A stretch of DNA of 64,000 nt, taken from contig NZ_JAOWLC010000002.1 of NCBI RefSeq assembly GCF_025751535.1, positions 62,001 to 126,000 on the forward strand, in the 5' to 3' direction. Below, in pieces: positions 14,932 through 24,377 of the stretch. The DNA comes from Lentibacter sp. XHP0401 (lineage in GTDB: Bacteria > Pseudomonadota > Alphaproteobacteria > Rhodobacterales > Rhodobacteraceae). Numbering within the stretch: position 1 is the stretch's first letter; every line of letters starts with the position of its first letter. The notes under the pieces were generated by a model. The model was not told the DNA's origin. It ran no database searches and saw only the letters and a program-made list of their open reading frames with translations. A program made the position numbers and the translations under genes.

Positions 14932-17900
14932 ATGGCTGATCTGGTACTGAATTGGGGATTGTTTGGCGCTTACGGCACAAACATGGAGCCTTCGCAAACT
15001 GTTGATACAGGCGGCATTGATGTCACCGTAGGTTTTTCTGCGCAGGATGAGGGCGCCTCCGGTGTGACCTTCAACGCGACAGGCTATGTCGCCGATGGCG
15101 AAGATTTCAACGATCAGTCTTACCTGAAGCTGATTGGCGAAGGCGGCGAGGGCGGTGTTGACGAAACGTCCACCACAACCTTGAGCTTTGCCTCTTCAAA
15201 CGAACTTTATAGTGATTGCGTCTCGGATGTGACGTTCCGCATCAACGATCTTGATGGCGGTGGCAATGATATTGACCCGACAACAGACCTTCACGAAGAC
15301 ATTGTAACCATTCGCGCATATGGCCCCGACGGAAACGAAATCCCCGTCACGTTCACCACCGGGTCCAATATTGATGTGAACGGCAACACCCTGTCTGACG
15401 GCGACACAAATTTTGGCTATGAAGATGCCGAAGCCTCGACCCTTGTTTCGGTGGCCGGCCCTGTTTCGCGGATCGAAATTGAATATGCCAACGGCAACGT
15501 GGGCGAACAGACTGTTATGGTCTCGGATCTGCACTTCTCGACATGCCCGGCGGAAGACAACGAAGCGCCGGTGCTTGGTGACGATAGCGCGATGACGGAC
15601 GAAGACACGGCCGTTGTGATCAACGTTCTGGCCAACGATTCTGACCCAGAGGGCGACGAACTGACCGTCACTGACACAACCGAGCCTGCGAACGGTTCAG
15701 TTGTTATCAATGACGACGGAACAGTGACTTACACGCCTGACACCGCTTTCACAGGCACGGACACATTTGACTACACAGTTGTTGACGGACAGGGAAATGC
15801 CTCGACCGCCACTGTGACAGTTGTTGTGGAAGACGTGAACGAAGCGCCGACGGCGAATAACGACAATAACACCACTGACGTTGGCACGCCTGTTGTGATT
15901 GCTGTTCTGGCGAATGACACGGACCCTGAAGGCGAAGCGCTGACTGTGAGCGGCACGACAGAGCCTGCGAACGGTTCGGTTGTTATTAACGCTGATGGCA
16001 CAGTGACTTACACGCCGGATGCGGGTTACACGGGCACAGACACATTCGACTACACGATCACCGACCCTGCGGGCAACGAAAGCACGGCCACTGTGACAGT
16101 TGTTGTCGGTGATGATACAGGGCCTGACGGGATTGTTTCAGGCACGCCCGGCGATGATCTGATCGACGTGACTTACACAGGTGATCCCGATGGCGACATG
16201 ATTGACGCCAACGACCAGATTATCCCCGGCGAAGACGTGAACGACGATATCGTGCAAGCAGGTGACGGCGACGACACCGTATATGCGGGCGACGGTGATG
16301 ACGAAGTCTATGGCGGCACCGGTGATGACAACATCAGCGGCGAAACCGGCAACGACGAAATCTTCGGCGAAGACGGCAACGACATTATCAACGGTGGCGA
16401 CGGTAACGACACCATTGACGGTGGTGACGGGCGCGACACTGTTGACGGCGGCAACGGCAATGATGTGATCGATACATCGGGGCCGGACCCCTTGATTGAT
16501 GCGGAAATCTGGCCCGGTTTGCCTGTTGATGCAGACCCTGAAAACGACCGCGACTTCGTTGAAGGTGGCGCGGGTGATGACAGCATCCGCACGGGCGATG
16601 ACCGTGACACTATCTTTGCGGGCACAGGCGATGACACCATCGCGGCAGGCATTGATGATGACGAAGTCTATGGCGGCGCGGGCAATGACTCGATAGTCGA
16701 TATTCAGGGCTCCGATTACATCGAGGGCGGCGACGGTGACGACACAATCGAAGCGGGGACCAACACCTTCTCCGATTATGTTGGTGACGACCCCAACCTG
16801 CCAATTGCAGGCTACCCTGATATTCTGAGTGACCCGAACACAACTGACGGTTTGGACACTGTCTATGGTGGCGCGGGCAATGATCTGATTTCGACCGGCG
16901 ATGACGCTGACCTGATCTTTGGTGGTATTGGCAACGATACAATCGACGCGGGCATTGATGACGACACGGTTTATGGCGGCGACGGTGAGGACAGCATCCT
17001 CGGGCACCACGGATCGGACAGCATCTTCGGTGAAGGCGGCGACGATTTCATCAACGCAGGCGGTAGCACCTACGGCGGAAACGAAGTTGATGCGACAGAC
17101 CCTGTTCCTGAAAACGACCGTGACTTTGTAGACGGTGGTGACGGCAACGACACGATCTTCGGTGAAGATGATGATGACACGCTTCTTGGCGGCACAGGCG
17201 ACGATTATGTCGACGCGGGCATCGACGATGACCTTGTTTACGGTGACGCCGGCAACGACACACTGATTGGCGGCCAGGGCAACGATACTGTCTTCGGTGG
17301 AACAGGTGACGACAGCATTATTGGTAACGACGGAAACGATGTTGTTGATGGCGGCACCGGTGATGACTTTATCGATACATCAGGCTCAAACCCGATCCTT
17401 GATGCGACAGATCCGACACCGAACGACGACCGTGACAATGTTGTGGGTGGCGCAGGCAACGACACGATCATCACAGGTGACGACGACGACACTATCGACG
17501 GCGGCGAAGGCAATGATCTGATTGACGCAGGCATTGACGACGATCTCGTGAACGGTGGCGAAGGTGACGACACGATTGATGGTGGCGAAGGTCACGACAC
17601 AATCGATGGTGGCCTCGGCAACGACAGCATTATCGGCGGTGACGGCAATGACTCGGTGAACGGTGGGGCCGGCAACGACTTTATCGACACCTCAGGGTCA
17701 AACCCGATCCCTGATGCAACAGATCCGACACCGAACGACGACCGTGACCTTGTGGCCGGCGGCGCAGGTGATGATACGATCATCACAGGCGACGACAATG
17801 ACACAATCAGCGGCGGCGAAGGCAATGACTGGATCGATGCGGGCATTGATGACGACCTTGTCTCCGGCGGTGACGGCAACGACACGATCTTTGCCGGTGA

Positions 17901-18825
17901 AGGCAATGATACGGTTGATGGCGGCGCAGGGGATGACAGCATTCTTGGTGGAGCCGGAGCCGACACGCTCTCGGGCGGTGACGGTCAGGATTACTTTGGC
18001 GCGATCACCGGTGGGGATGTTGTTGACGGTGGTTCGGGCCCTGCGGGCATCCGCCCTGACGGGACGCCGAACGACTGGGATACACTTGATCTGACCGGTG
18101 CAGCCGAAGCGGAAAATCCGGGCGGTAGCCTCAACGTTACCTATACCTCGGATGATCGTGAAGACGGCTTTGTCGAGTTCCGCGATGCGGATGGCAACAT
18201 CACATCAACGATGAACTTTGAAGAGATCGAGAATGTCGTGCCTTGCTTTACGCCCGGCACAGCGATCGCGACACCGCGGGGCGAGCGCCTTGTGGAAGAC
18301 CTTAAAGTCGGTGACAAGATCATCACGCGTGACAACGGCATTCAGGAAATCCGTTGGATGGGACAAAGGACGCTTTCGGGCCATGAGCTTGCACGCTCGC
18401 CCAACCTGCGCCCGATCCTCATTCAGAAGGGCGCGCTTGGCAACAACCTGCCAGAGCATGACATTCTTGTCAGCCCGCAGCACCGGATTCTGATCAACAA
18501 TGAGCGCACCTCACTTTACTTCGAGGAAACAGAAGTGCTCGCGGCTGCCAAACACCTCACGGGGCTGAAAGGCGTCGATGAAGTGGGCACGCTGGGTGTG
18601 AGCTATGTGCACTTTATGTTCGACAACCACGAAGTGGTTTTGAGCAACGGTGCATGGACGGAAAGCTTCCAGCCGGGGCAGTCGGTGATTGACGGGCTTG
18701 GAACAGAGCAACGCGACGAAATCTTCCAGCTCTTCCCAGAGCTGAAGACGGAAGAAGGCATCAAAGACTACACTGCTGCCCGCCGCGCTCTGAAGAAGCA
18801 CGAAGCCAAGCTTCTGGTTCGCTAA
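14932..18825 (+). CDS. Secreted RTX (hemolysin-type calcium-binding) protein with cadherin-like repeats and C-terminal Hint domain
   Basis: The 1297-residue, strongly acidic protein is taken to start at ATG 14932 (MADLVLNWGLFGAY). Domains in order: an N-terminal beta-rich domain (1-210); two tandem Ig/cadherin-like repeats (about 211-395) each with LANDxDPEGDxLTV and DGTVTYTPD; a long block of GGxGxD nonapeptides (about 404-1035); and a Hint domain from Cys1105 (PCFTPGTAIATPRGER) to near the end, with SPQHRIL. RTX nonapeptides bind Ca2+ after type I secretion. The Hint domain belongs to the hedgehog/intein fold, which can self-cleave before its Cys. There is no N-terminal signal peptide, as expected for type I secretion. 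No TolC/HlyB/HlyD genes lie beside it. Confidence 0.9.
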   Translation: MADLVLNWGLFGAYGTNMEPSQTVDTGGIDVTVGFSAQDEGASGVTFNATGYVADGEDFNDQSYLKLIGEGGEGGVDETSTTTLSFASSNELYSDCVSDVTFRINDLDGGGNDIDPTTDLHEDIVTIRAYGPDGNEIPVTFTTGSNIDVNGNTLSDGDTNFGYEDAEASTLVSVAGPVSRIEIEYANGNVGEQTVMVSDLHFSTCPAEDNEAPVLGDDSAMTDEDTAVVINVLANDSDPEGDELTVTDTTEPANGSVVINDDGTVTYTPDTAFTGTDTFDYTVVDGQGNASTATVTVVVEDVNEAPTANNDNNTTDVGTPVVIAVLANDTDPEGEALTVSGTTEPANGSVVINADGTVTYTPDAGYTGTDTFDYTITDPAGNESTATVTVVVGDDTGPDGIVSGTPGDDLIDVTYTGDPDGDMIDANDQIIPGEDVNDDIVQAGDGDDTVYAGDGDDEVYGGTGDDNISGETGNDEIFGEDGNDIINGGDGNDTIDGGDGRDTVDGGNGNDVIDTSGPDPLIDAEIWPGLPVDADPENDRDFVEGGAGDDSIRTGDDRDTIFAGTGDDTIAAGIDDDEVYGGAGNDSIVDIQGSDYIEGGDGDDTIEAGTNTFSDYVGDDPNLPIAGYPDILSDPNTTDGLDTVYGGAGNDLISTGDDADLIFGGIGNDTIDAGIDDDTVYGGDGEDSILGHHGSDSIFGEGGDDFINAGGSTYGGNEVDATDPVPENDRDFVDGGDGNDTIFGEDDDDTLLGGTGDDYVDAGIDDDLVYGDAGNDTLIGGQGNDTVFGGTGDDSIIGNDGNDVVDGGTGDDFIDTSGSNPILDATDPTPNDDRDNVVGGAGNDTIITGDDDDTIDGGEGNDLIDAGIDDDLVNGGEGDDTIDGGEGHDTIDGGLGNDSIIGGDGNDSVNGGAGNDFIDTSGSNPIPDATDPTPNDDRDLVAGGAGDDTIITGDDNDTISGGEGNDWIDAGIDDDLVSGGDGNDTIFAGEGNDTVDGGAGDDSILGGAGADTLSGGDGQDYFGAITGGDVVDGGSGPAGIRPDGTPNDWDTLDLTGAAEAENPGGSLNVTYTSDDREDGFVEFRDADGNITSTMNFEEIENVVPCFTPGTAIATPRGERLVEDLKVGDKIITRDNGIQEIRWMGQRTLSGHELARSPNLRPILIQKGALGNNLPEHDILVSPQHRILINNERTSLYFEETEVLAAAKHLTGLKGVDEVGTLGVSYVHFMFDNHEVVLSNGAWTESFQPGQSVIDGLGTEQRDEIFQLFPELKTEEGIKDYTAARRALKKHEAKLLVR
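17371..17994 (+). repeat. Internal tandem repeat of about 312 bp (104 residues) in the RTX region
   Basis: The segment beginning ATCGATACATCAGG at 17371 recurs at 17683 with the same order of motifs (DTSGSNPI, DATDPTPNDDRD, TGDD, DAGIDDDLV). The two copies differ mostly at synonymous sites. A more diverged relative begins near 16470. The RTX block therefore grew by duplication of a module of about 100 residues. Confidence 0.7.
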
Positions 18826-18922
18826 TACACAAGATGCCTTGCGCCTCTGATATCGGAGGGGCAGGGCGCTTATACTGATATTCAATGAATATGCAGCTGC
18901 GCTCCAGTCGATCGGGGCGCTT

Positions 18923-18950
18923 GGGAGGGCGTGCATTTGCATGCCCTCCC
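18923..18950 (+). terminator. Probable terminator of the RTX-Hint gene
   Basis: GGGAGGGCGTGC (18923-18934) pairs with GCATGCCCTCCC (18939-18950), with one G-U pair and loop ATTT, followed by TCTTTC. It lies about 100 bp after the RTX-Hint stop codon. Confidence 0.5.
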
Positions 18951-19111
18951 TCTTTCGCGTTCTGCGTGTGGAGGCGTGCATTGATTAGCGTTTAGTTAAG
19001 CAATGAGGCGAAAATTACGAAAAATTTTGCATAAATTCAAAGTGCTGCCGCAATCGCGCCGCAAGCTTTCGCTACCCATAGCTTCAAGATTTCGAGTATG
19101 GGGCTTTTACG

Positions 19112-19498
19112 ATGGGTTACTTTGAGAATTTTTATCCGACTTATGGCGAAACGCCAAAATCCGCGTCCTGTTGTGAGACGGGGATATTTTGCCCTGTCTA
19201 TGCCCGGGGCGGGCTTGGTGGCGACTATTTGATTGGCGGAACGCAGAACAGCGGTTTCCGTGTGATTGATTTGAGTGATCTGGATATGCACATCATGCTG
19301 GATCTTACCGGATGGCAAGCAGGCATTGTGACCGACGGGATTGATACAATTGTTTTTCAGGGCGTGGAGGAAATTATTCTGCCGTTCTGGTTGCATGTCG
19401 CCATGCTGCCCAGTCTTCAGGGGTGTTCAGATCATGGCGTGCGTGTGCGTGCGGCAGCGGGTGAAAGTGTAGGCGGGGAGCATATCGCTGCAGAATAG
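19112..19498 (+). pseudogene. Truncated RTX-like remnant
   Basis: A plus-strand frame starts at ATG 19112. Its segment GGLGGDYLIGGTQ, followed by GFRVIDLSDLDMHIMLDLTG and DGIDTIVFQGVEEI, reads like the end of an RTX block (a GGxGxD turn followed by the usual VIDLS...LDLT...DTI pattern). From about 19374 onward the frame merely runs antisense over the convergent MocA-like gene until a stop at 19498, so the natural C-terminus is missing. It lies 286 bp downstream of the intact RTX-Hint gene. I read it as a remnant of a second RTX gene cut by rearrangement. A short functional protein is less likely. Confidence 0.45.
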
Positions 19499-19979
19499 GG
19501 GCTGCACCAGTGTCTCCTTTAAGTGTATGAAAATCATGTAAAATATCAGACGGAAAGAGGACGGGGTGACCCTGTTCTCCGGTCTCTGTGATTGCGCGCA
19601 AAATTGTGCCTGCGGGCTGTTGTGCGTAGGCTTGCCAAAGCGCTGCGAGATGCGGCGCGAGGGCGGGCATATCGGCGGGTAAAACCATTAGCGCATCTGC
19701 TCGGGCGCTGATGGCGGCGCTTGCCCCTGCGCGCAGGGAGGCGGACATGCCTGTGGCGTGGTCGGGGACGATCACGATCCGGACGGGCAGGCCATCCAGC
19801 GTTGCGGCGCGGGAATGATCAGGGGCGGGCAGTGTGACGATGACCGTATCGGCGCTGGCCAAAGCGGCTTTGGCCATATGGCTCAGGCAAGGCTCGCCGC
19901 CGACATCTTCCAAGAGTTTATCGCCGCCTCTCATACGAGAGGAGGCGCCAGCCGCGGGAATGAGAACCGCGCGGCGCAT
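19374..19979 (-). CDS. MocA/MobA-like nucleotidyltransferase
   Basis: The 201-residue protein begins MRRAVLIPAAGASSRMRGGDKLLE, the NTP-binding signature of MobA-like transferases (LAAGxSxRMGxxK), and has MVLPADMPAL supplying the metal-binding Asp. This family joins CMP or GMP to molybdopterin, or acts as a CTP-dependent maturation factor. The gene starts 3 bp after the stop of the flavoprotein dehydrogenase gene, so the two are co-transcribed. The specific nucleotide and acceptor are uncertain. Confidence 0.82.
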   Translation of the reverse strand: MRRAVLIPAAGASSRMRGGDKLLEDVGGEPCLSHMAKAALASADTVIVTLPAPDHSRAATLDGLPVRIVIVPDHATGMSASLRAGASAAISARADALMVLPADMPALAPHLAALWQAYAQQPAGTILRAITETGEQGHPVLFPSDILHDFHTLKGDTGAAPILQRYAPRLHFHPLPHAHARHDLNTPEDWAAWRHATRTAE

Positions 19980-19982
19980 GAT

Positions 19983-22400
19983 CTAGCCGCGCATCCGTGC
20001 GCCATCAGCATCAAAGAGCGGTTGGGTGATGAGCTTGGCTTTGCGCATGTGGCCCAATATCTCGATTTCGACTTCGAGGCCCTCACGTGCGTGCTCAACG
20101 GGGACAAAGCCCTGTGCTATCGACTTTTGCGCATAATGCGAATAGCCGCCCGATGTGCAGAAACCGACGACCTCGCCACCCAGCCAGATTGGCTCGTAGG
20201 CGTTCACATCGGCATTGTCAGCCTCAACCTCAAAGGCGCAGAGCTTGCGCGCGGGGCCGGCATCGCGTTCGGCTTCGGCGGCGGCACGGCCTATAAAGTC
20301 ACTGTTTTTCTTGAAGCTGATGAAGCGGTCGAGCCCTGTTTCAGCGGCGGTGTAGTCGGGTGAGAACTCCGAGAGCCATGAGCCGAAGAACTTGTCGAGA
20401 CGTAGCGACATCATCGCGCGCATGCCGAAGGGGAGTATGCCGTGCTCCTGGCCTGCCTCCCAGAGTGTGCGCCAGAGCGCGCGTTGCGCCATTGGATCAC
20501 AGTAAATCTCGAAGCCCAGATCACCCGTGTAGCTGACGCGCTGCACCACGCAATCAACCATGCCGACTGTCATGTGGCGCACATCCATGAATTTCATGGT
20601 CGAAATGTCAGTGCGCGTGCAAGCCGCGAGCACTTTGGCGGCGTTTGGTCCTGCGATCTGGAAGCCGTTTAGCTTGTCGGAGACGTTTTCAACGGTGACA
20701 CCTTCCATCTCGTTTTGCTCAAACCAGCGCATATGGTAGGCTTGGCTGCCGTAGCTCGCTGTGAGCTGGAAGGCCTCTTCGCCGAGGCAGGATATGGTGA
20801 AATCCCCGATCAGGCGCCCCTTATGGCTGAGCATGGGGGTCAGGCTGAGGCGGCCAATTTGCGGCACGCGGCCTGCCATCACGCGGTCAAGCCAAGCGCG
20901 GGCATTGGGGCCGGTGACGAGGTATTTGCCGAAATTATGCGTCTCGTTGATGCCGACGGCTTCGCGCACGGCTTTAACCTCGCGGGCGGTGGCGTCAAAG
21001 GCATTTGAGCGGCGGAAGCTGGGGGTTTCATATCTGGGCTCGTCGCCTTGGGCGAAGTAATTGACCACTTCGAGGCCGAATTGCTGGCCCCAGACGGCAC
21101 CCATTTCATCAAACACATCATACATGGGAGTCTGGCGGAAGGGGCGCGCGGCGGGCAGCTCTTCGTTTGGATAGCTGACAGAGAAGCGCTTCTGGTAGTT
21201 CTCGATGACTTTGGGCAGGGTGTAGCCTGGTGTGATCCAGTCGCCGAAGCGGGCGACATCCATGGCGATGGTGTCGCGTTCGCATTCCCCTTCAACCATC
21301 CATTGCGCCAGCATGAGGCCGACGCCGCCGCCCTGGCTAAAGCCGGCCATGACGCCGCAGGCAGACCAGTAGTTGCGCATGCCCGGAACGGGGCCGACGA
21401 GGGGGTTGCCATCTGGGGCAAAGGTGAAGGGGCCGTGGATCACGGATTTGACGCCCGCTTTCTCAAGGTCGGGGAAGCGCTTGTAGGCGAAGTTGATGCT
21501 GTCTTCGATCTTGTCGAAATCATCGGCGAGAAGCTCCTGGCCGAAGGTATACGATGTGCCGTCAACCGCCCAAGGGCGGCAGGGCTGTTCGTAGAATCCG
21601 ATGCAGAGGCCTTTACCTTCCTGGCGCAGATAGCTTTCGCCCGCAGGGTCCATGACATGCGGGTGCTCTTTACCGTCGGCCATCATTTCTTTGATCAGAG
21701 GCACTTCGTCGGTGACGATATACTGGTGCTCCATCGGATGCAGCGGGAAGTAGACGCCCGCAAGCGCACCGACTTCGCGCGCCCAGAGGCCACCTGCGTT
21801 GACCACATGTTCGGCGTGGACTGTGCCTTTGTCGGTGACCACATCCCATGTGCCATCGGGGCGCTGGTTGGTCTCTTTGACCATTGTGTGCGTTTCGATT
21901 GTGGCACCGCCCATGCGCGCGGCCTTGGCGTAGGCGTGGGTTGTGCCTGACGGGTCAAGGTGGCCATCAAGCGGGTCATAAAGCCCGCCAAGGATGCCTT
22001 CGATGTTGGTGACGGGAGCGATTTTCCTGATCTCTTCGGGTGAGACGATCTCGGTTTCCAACCCCATGAAGCGGTGCTTGGCACGCTCGGCGAGGAGCAT
22101 ATCAAAGCGGTCTTGGTTATCAGCCAAGGTGACGCCGCCAACGTGGTGCAGCCCGCAGGAGAGGCCAGTGAGTTCTTCGAGCTCTTTATAGAGGCGGATG
22201 GTGTAGCCTTGCAGCGCGGCCATGTTTGTATCGCCGTTGAGCGTATGAAAACCGCCCGCAGCGTGCCATGTGCTGCCCGATGTCAGCTCGGAGCGCTCAA
22301 GCAGCATGACATCGGACCAGCCAAGCTTTGTAAGATGATAAAGCACAGATGCGCCGACGACGCCTCCGCCGATGACGGCTACACGGGTTGTGGTTTGCAT
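19983..22400 (-). CDS. Sarcosine/dimethylglycine dehydrogenase-like flavoprotein with GcvT domain (paralog 1)
   Basis: The 805-residue protein has an N-terminal DAO-type FAD domain (VIGGGVVGASVLYHLTKLGW, residues 9-28) with the TSGSTWHAAGG segment whose His carries covalent FAD in dimethylglycine dehydrogenases. A central FAO domain follows, then a C-terminal aminomethyltransferase (GcvT) domain from about residue 425. Such enzymes demethylate methylated glycines and transfer the one-carbon unit to tetrahydrofolate. A paralog with the same layout lies at 24378-26822. An HxlR regulator gene lies 95 bp upstream on the same strand, and the MocA-like gene follows after 3 bp. Confidence 0.88.
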   Translation of the reverse strand: MQTTTRVAVIGGGVVGASVLYHLTKLGWSDVMLLERSELTSGSTWHAAGGFHTLNGDTNMAALQGYTIRLYKELEELTGLSCGLHHVGGVTLADNQDRFDMLLAERAKHRFMGLETEIVSPEEIRKIAPVTNIEGILGGLYDPLDGHLDPSGTTHAYAKAARMGGATIETHTMVKETNQRPDGTWDVVTDKGTVHAEHVVNAGGLWAREVGALAGVYFPLHPMEHQYIVTDEVPLIKEMMADGKEHPHVMDPAGESYLRQEGKGLCIGFYEQPCRPWAVDGTSYTFGQELLADDFDKIEDSINFAYKRFPDLEKAGVKSVIHGPFTFAPDGNPLVGPVPGMRNYWSACGVMAGFSQGGGVGLMLAQWMVEGECERDTIAMDVARFGDWITPGYTLPKVIENYQKRFSVSYPNEELPAARPFRQTPMYDVFDEMGAVWGQQFGLEVVNYFAQGDEPRYETPSFRRSNAFDATAREVKAVREAVGINETHNFGKYLVTGPNARAWLDRVMAGRVPQIGRLSLTPMLSHKGRLIGDFTISCLGEEAFQLTASYGSQAYHMRWFEQNEMEGVTVENVSDKLNGFQIAGPNAAKVLAACTRTDISTMKFMDVRHMTVGMVDCVVQRVSYTGDLGFEIYCDPMAQRALWRTLWEAGQEHGILPFGMRAMMSLRLDKFFGSWLSEFSPDYTAAETGLDRFISFKKNSDFIGRAAAEAERDAGPARKLCAFEVEADNADVNAYEPIWLGGEVVGFCTSGGYSHYAQKSIAQGFVPVEHAREGLEVEIEILGHMRKAKLITQPLFDADGARMRG

Positions 22401-22495
22401 GGTGGCCCCTTTGGTTTCTCGCTGTTTGACGCGAGTCTGGGGCCGAACAGGCAGCAGAGCAAGTGAGAATGCGACAGCGCGTGTCGCTGTTGGTA

Positions 22496-22873
22496 TTAAC
22501 CTGAGCGGGACTCTGCAAGCTGGCTGCCGAAAAGAGCCATTGAAGCGATCACCTTTTCGAGTTCGCGGCCAAGCCCTGTGAGGCGATATTCGGTTTTGGG
22601 CGGCACCGTGGCGTAGACTTTGCGGGTGAGGAGCTTTTCGGCCTCGAGCAGCCTCAGCCTTGCAGTGAGCATTTTGGGAGAGATGCCTTGCAGGGCGCTT
22701 TCAAGCTGCGAGTAGCGCTTTTTACCTTCCAGAAGCTCGCGGATGATCAGGAGTGTCCATTTGCCGGACAGGACTTCAGCGGCAATGCCAACGGGGCAAG
22801 CGGGCGATTGATTGTCGCCTGTTTGAGCCGTGCTGTTGGCGTGCGGCAGTTCGAAACTGAGTTGGCTTGGCAC
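22496..22873 (-). CDS. HxlR-family transcriptional regulator
   Basis: The 125-residue winged-helix protein contains CPVGIAAEVLSGKWTLLIIRELLEGKKRYSQLESALQGISPKML, the HxlR signature, with the N-terminal Cys26 that acts as a redox or aldehyde sensor in several family members. It uses a GTG start at 22871-22873. A perfect palindrome TTACTTAAGTAA lies 26 bp upstream and is the likely self-operator. It probably controls the flavoprotein dehydrogenase gene 95 bp downstream. Confidence 0.88.
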   Translation of the reverse strand: MPSQLSFELPHANSTAQTGDNQSPACPVGIAAEVLSGKWTLLIIRELLEGKKRYSQLESALQGISPKMLTARLRLLEAEKLLTRKVYATVPPKTEYRLTGLGRELEKVIASMALFGSQLAESRSG

Positions 22874-22898
22874 TTGAAATACTCACTTAGATAGTAGC

Positions 22899-22910
22899 TT
22901 ACTTAAGTAA
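22899..22910. promoter_or_regulatory. Palindromic operator candidate upstream of hxlR-type gene
   Basis: TTACTTAAGTAA is a perfect 12-bp palindrome 26 bp from the regulator start codon. Further ACTTA half-sites lie at about 22885 and within the same A+T-rich stretch. This suits a winged-helix dimer. Confidence 0.5.
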
Positions 22911-23084
22911 ATAAGATTGTTTTTTAATAGTTACTACATAAAGGGAAGTAAAGATTGATTTGTGAAGTGTGGGTTGTGGTTTTCCGGTATGCGGGTTTGG
23001 GTTTTGGGGCTAAGCTGACATGCTATCGTCTTTGGAGCGGTTCATAAGGCAACAGCAGGTTCAGGGTTTGGCAAGGAGGCCAAT

Positions 23085-24269
23085 TTGTTTTTATCGTTTG
23101 TCCGCTTGGTGCGGCAGTATTCCCGCTTTTTACTGGTGCGTGTGGTTTTATACGCGCTGATGGCACTTGTCGCGGTGGCGAGCGCCATTCTGTTCGGGGA
23201 TTATATCCCTGACTCTGTGACCGGATTTGTCGGTGCGGAGGCGATGGATGCAATTCTGACGACCTTGGCAAGTTCGATGCTGGCGGTGACGACATTTTCG
23301 CTTTCGATCATGGCCGCGGCGATGCAGGGGGCTTCCGGCACACTCACGCCACGGTCGCGGCTTGTGCTCAGGCAGGATGGCGAGACACAATCGGTGCTTT
23401 CGGCCTTTGTCGGAGCGTTTGTTTTTTCACTTGTAACCATCATTTTGCGCGCCACGCCGCTTGTCGGCGAGAAAGAGCGCTTTGTTTTGTTTTGTGCCTC
23501 TGTGCTTGTTGTCTGTCTGGTGCTTGTTGCGATTATTCGCTGGATCAGGCGGCTCGAAACGCTCGGCGCCACAGATGACACGGTACTGAAGCTGCAAGCG
23601 CGCGCAGAAGCTGCGATGAAGGCTTATAGTTCTGCTCCATCGCTCGGGGCGCATGTCTGGACCCGTGCGGAACGGGACGGTATGCGCGGAAAATCTTGCA
23701 TTGCGGCAAAGCGGGACGGGTATGTACAGCAGATTATGGAAGAGCTTTTGCAAGAGGTGGCAAAGGAGAACGACATTTTTGTTTATGTGGCTGTGAGCAC
23801 CGGCGATTATGTGGTCGAGGGGCAGCCGCTTGTCTATGCGGACGGAAGTGAAAACCTTGAAATTACCGATCAGGCGAAGCTGCGCGAGGCGGTTTTTTTG
23901 CAGCAAGCGCGCGGGTTTGATCAGGATCCACAGTTGGGTGTGACGGTTTTGACCGAGGTTGCCAGCCGTGCGTTGAGCCCTGCGGTGAATGATGTGCAGA
24001 CAGCTGTTGATATTGTGCACAGACTGTCCTCGGTGTTTTTGAAGGCAGAGAACGGCGCGCATGAGCTGCGCTGTTCGCATGTCTGGATTATCCCACAAGC
24101 GCTTGAGGAGATGTTTGCGGCGAGTTTCGATGTGATCGCGCGGGACGGGGCAGATGCGGGTGAGCTCATGGCTGCTATTGTCGAGAGCCTCGGGCGGATT
24201 GAAGCGATGGGGCAAGGGGAGCTGCCCAAGCTTGCGCGCGCGACGGCTGCGCGGCTGAACCTCGGCTAG
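23085..24269 (+). CDS. DUF2254 membrane protein
   Basis: The 394-residue protein starts with TTG at 23085, supported by a strong ribosome binding site AAGGAGG at 23073-23079, 5 nt upstream. The N-terminal half has four predicted membrane helices (about residues 15-40, 60-85, 105-125 and 135-155) with the conserved TTFSLSIMAAAMQGASGTLTPR segment of DUF2254. The C-terminal half is soluble, with GYVQQI and DPQLGVTVLTEVASRALSPAVND motifs. The family's function is unknown. The gene stands alone between the HxlR gene and the second GcvT-type dehydrogenase. Confidence 0.82.
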   Translation: MFLSFVRLVRQYSRFLLVRVVLYALMALVAVASAILFGDYIPDSVTGFVGAEAMDAILTTLASSMLAVTTFSLSIMAAAMQGASGTLTPRSRLVLRQDGETQSVLSAFVGAFVFSLVTIILRATPLVGEKERFVLFCASVLVVCLVLVAIIRWIRRLETLGATDDTVLKLQARAEAAMKAYSSAPSLGAHVWTRAERDGMRGKSCIAAKRDGYVQQIMEELLQEVAKENDIFVYVAVSTGDYVVEGQPLVYADGSENLEITDQAKLREAVFLQQARGFDQDPQLGVTVLTEVASRALSPAVNDVQTAVDIVHRLSSVFLKAENGAHELRCSHVWIIPQALEEMFAASFDVIARDGADAGELMAAIVESLGRIEAMGQGELPKLARATAARLNLG

Positions 24270-24377
24270 TTTTCCTGACGATCTGTCTCAAGGCGACACA
24301 TTACGTCGCGTTTTTGCAACTGATTGCTGACAGGGCTGCAATGCTGGCAATGTAACGCGAAAACAAAGGCGGGATTC

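Noticed and set aside
16138-17010. Long minus-strand frame within the RTX region
   Set aside because: The Asp- and Gly-rich repeat DNA produces long valine/isoleucine-rich antisense frames with no start signal or domain.
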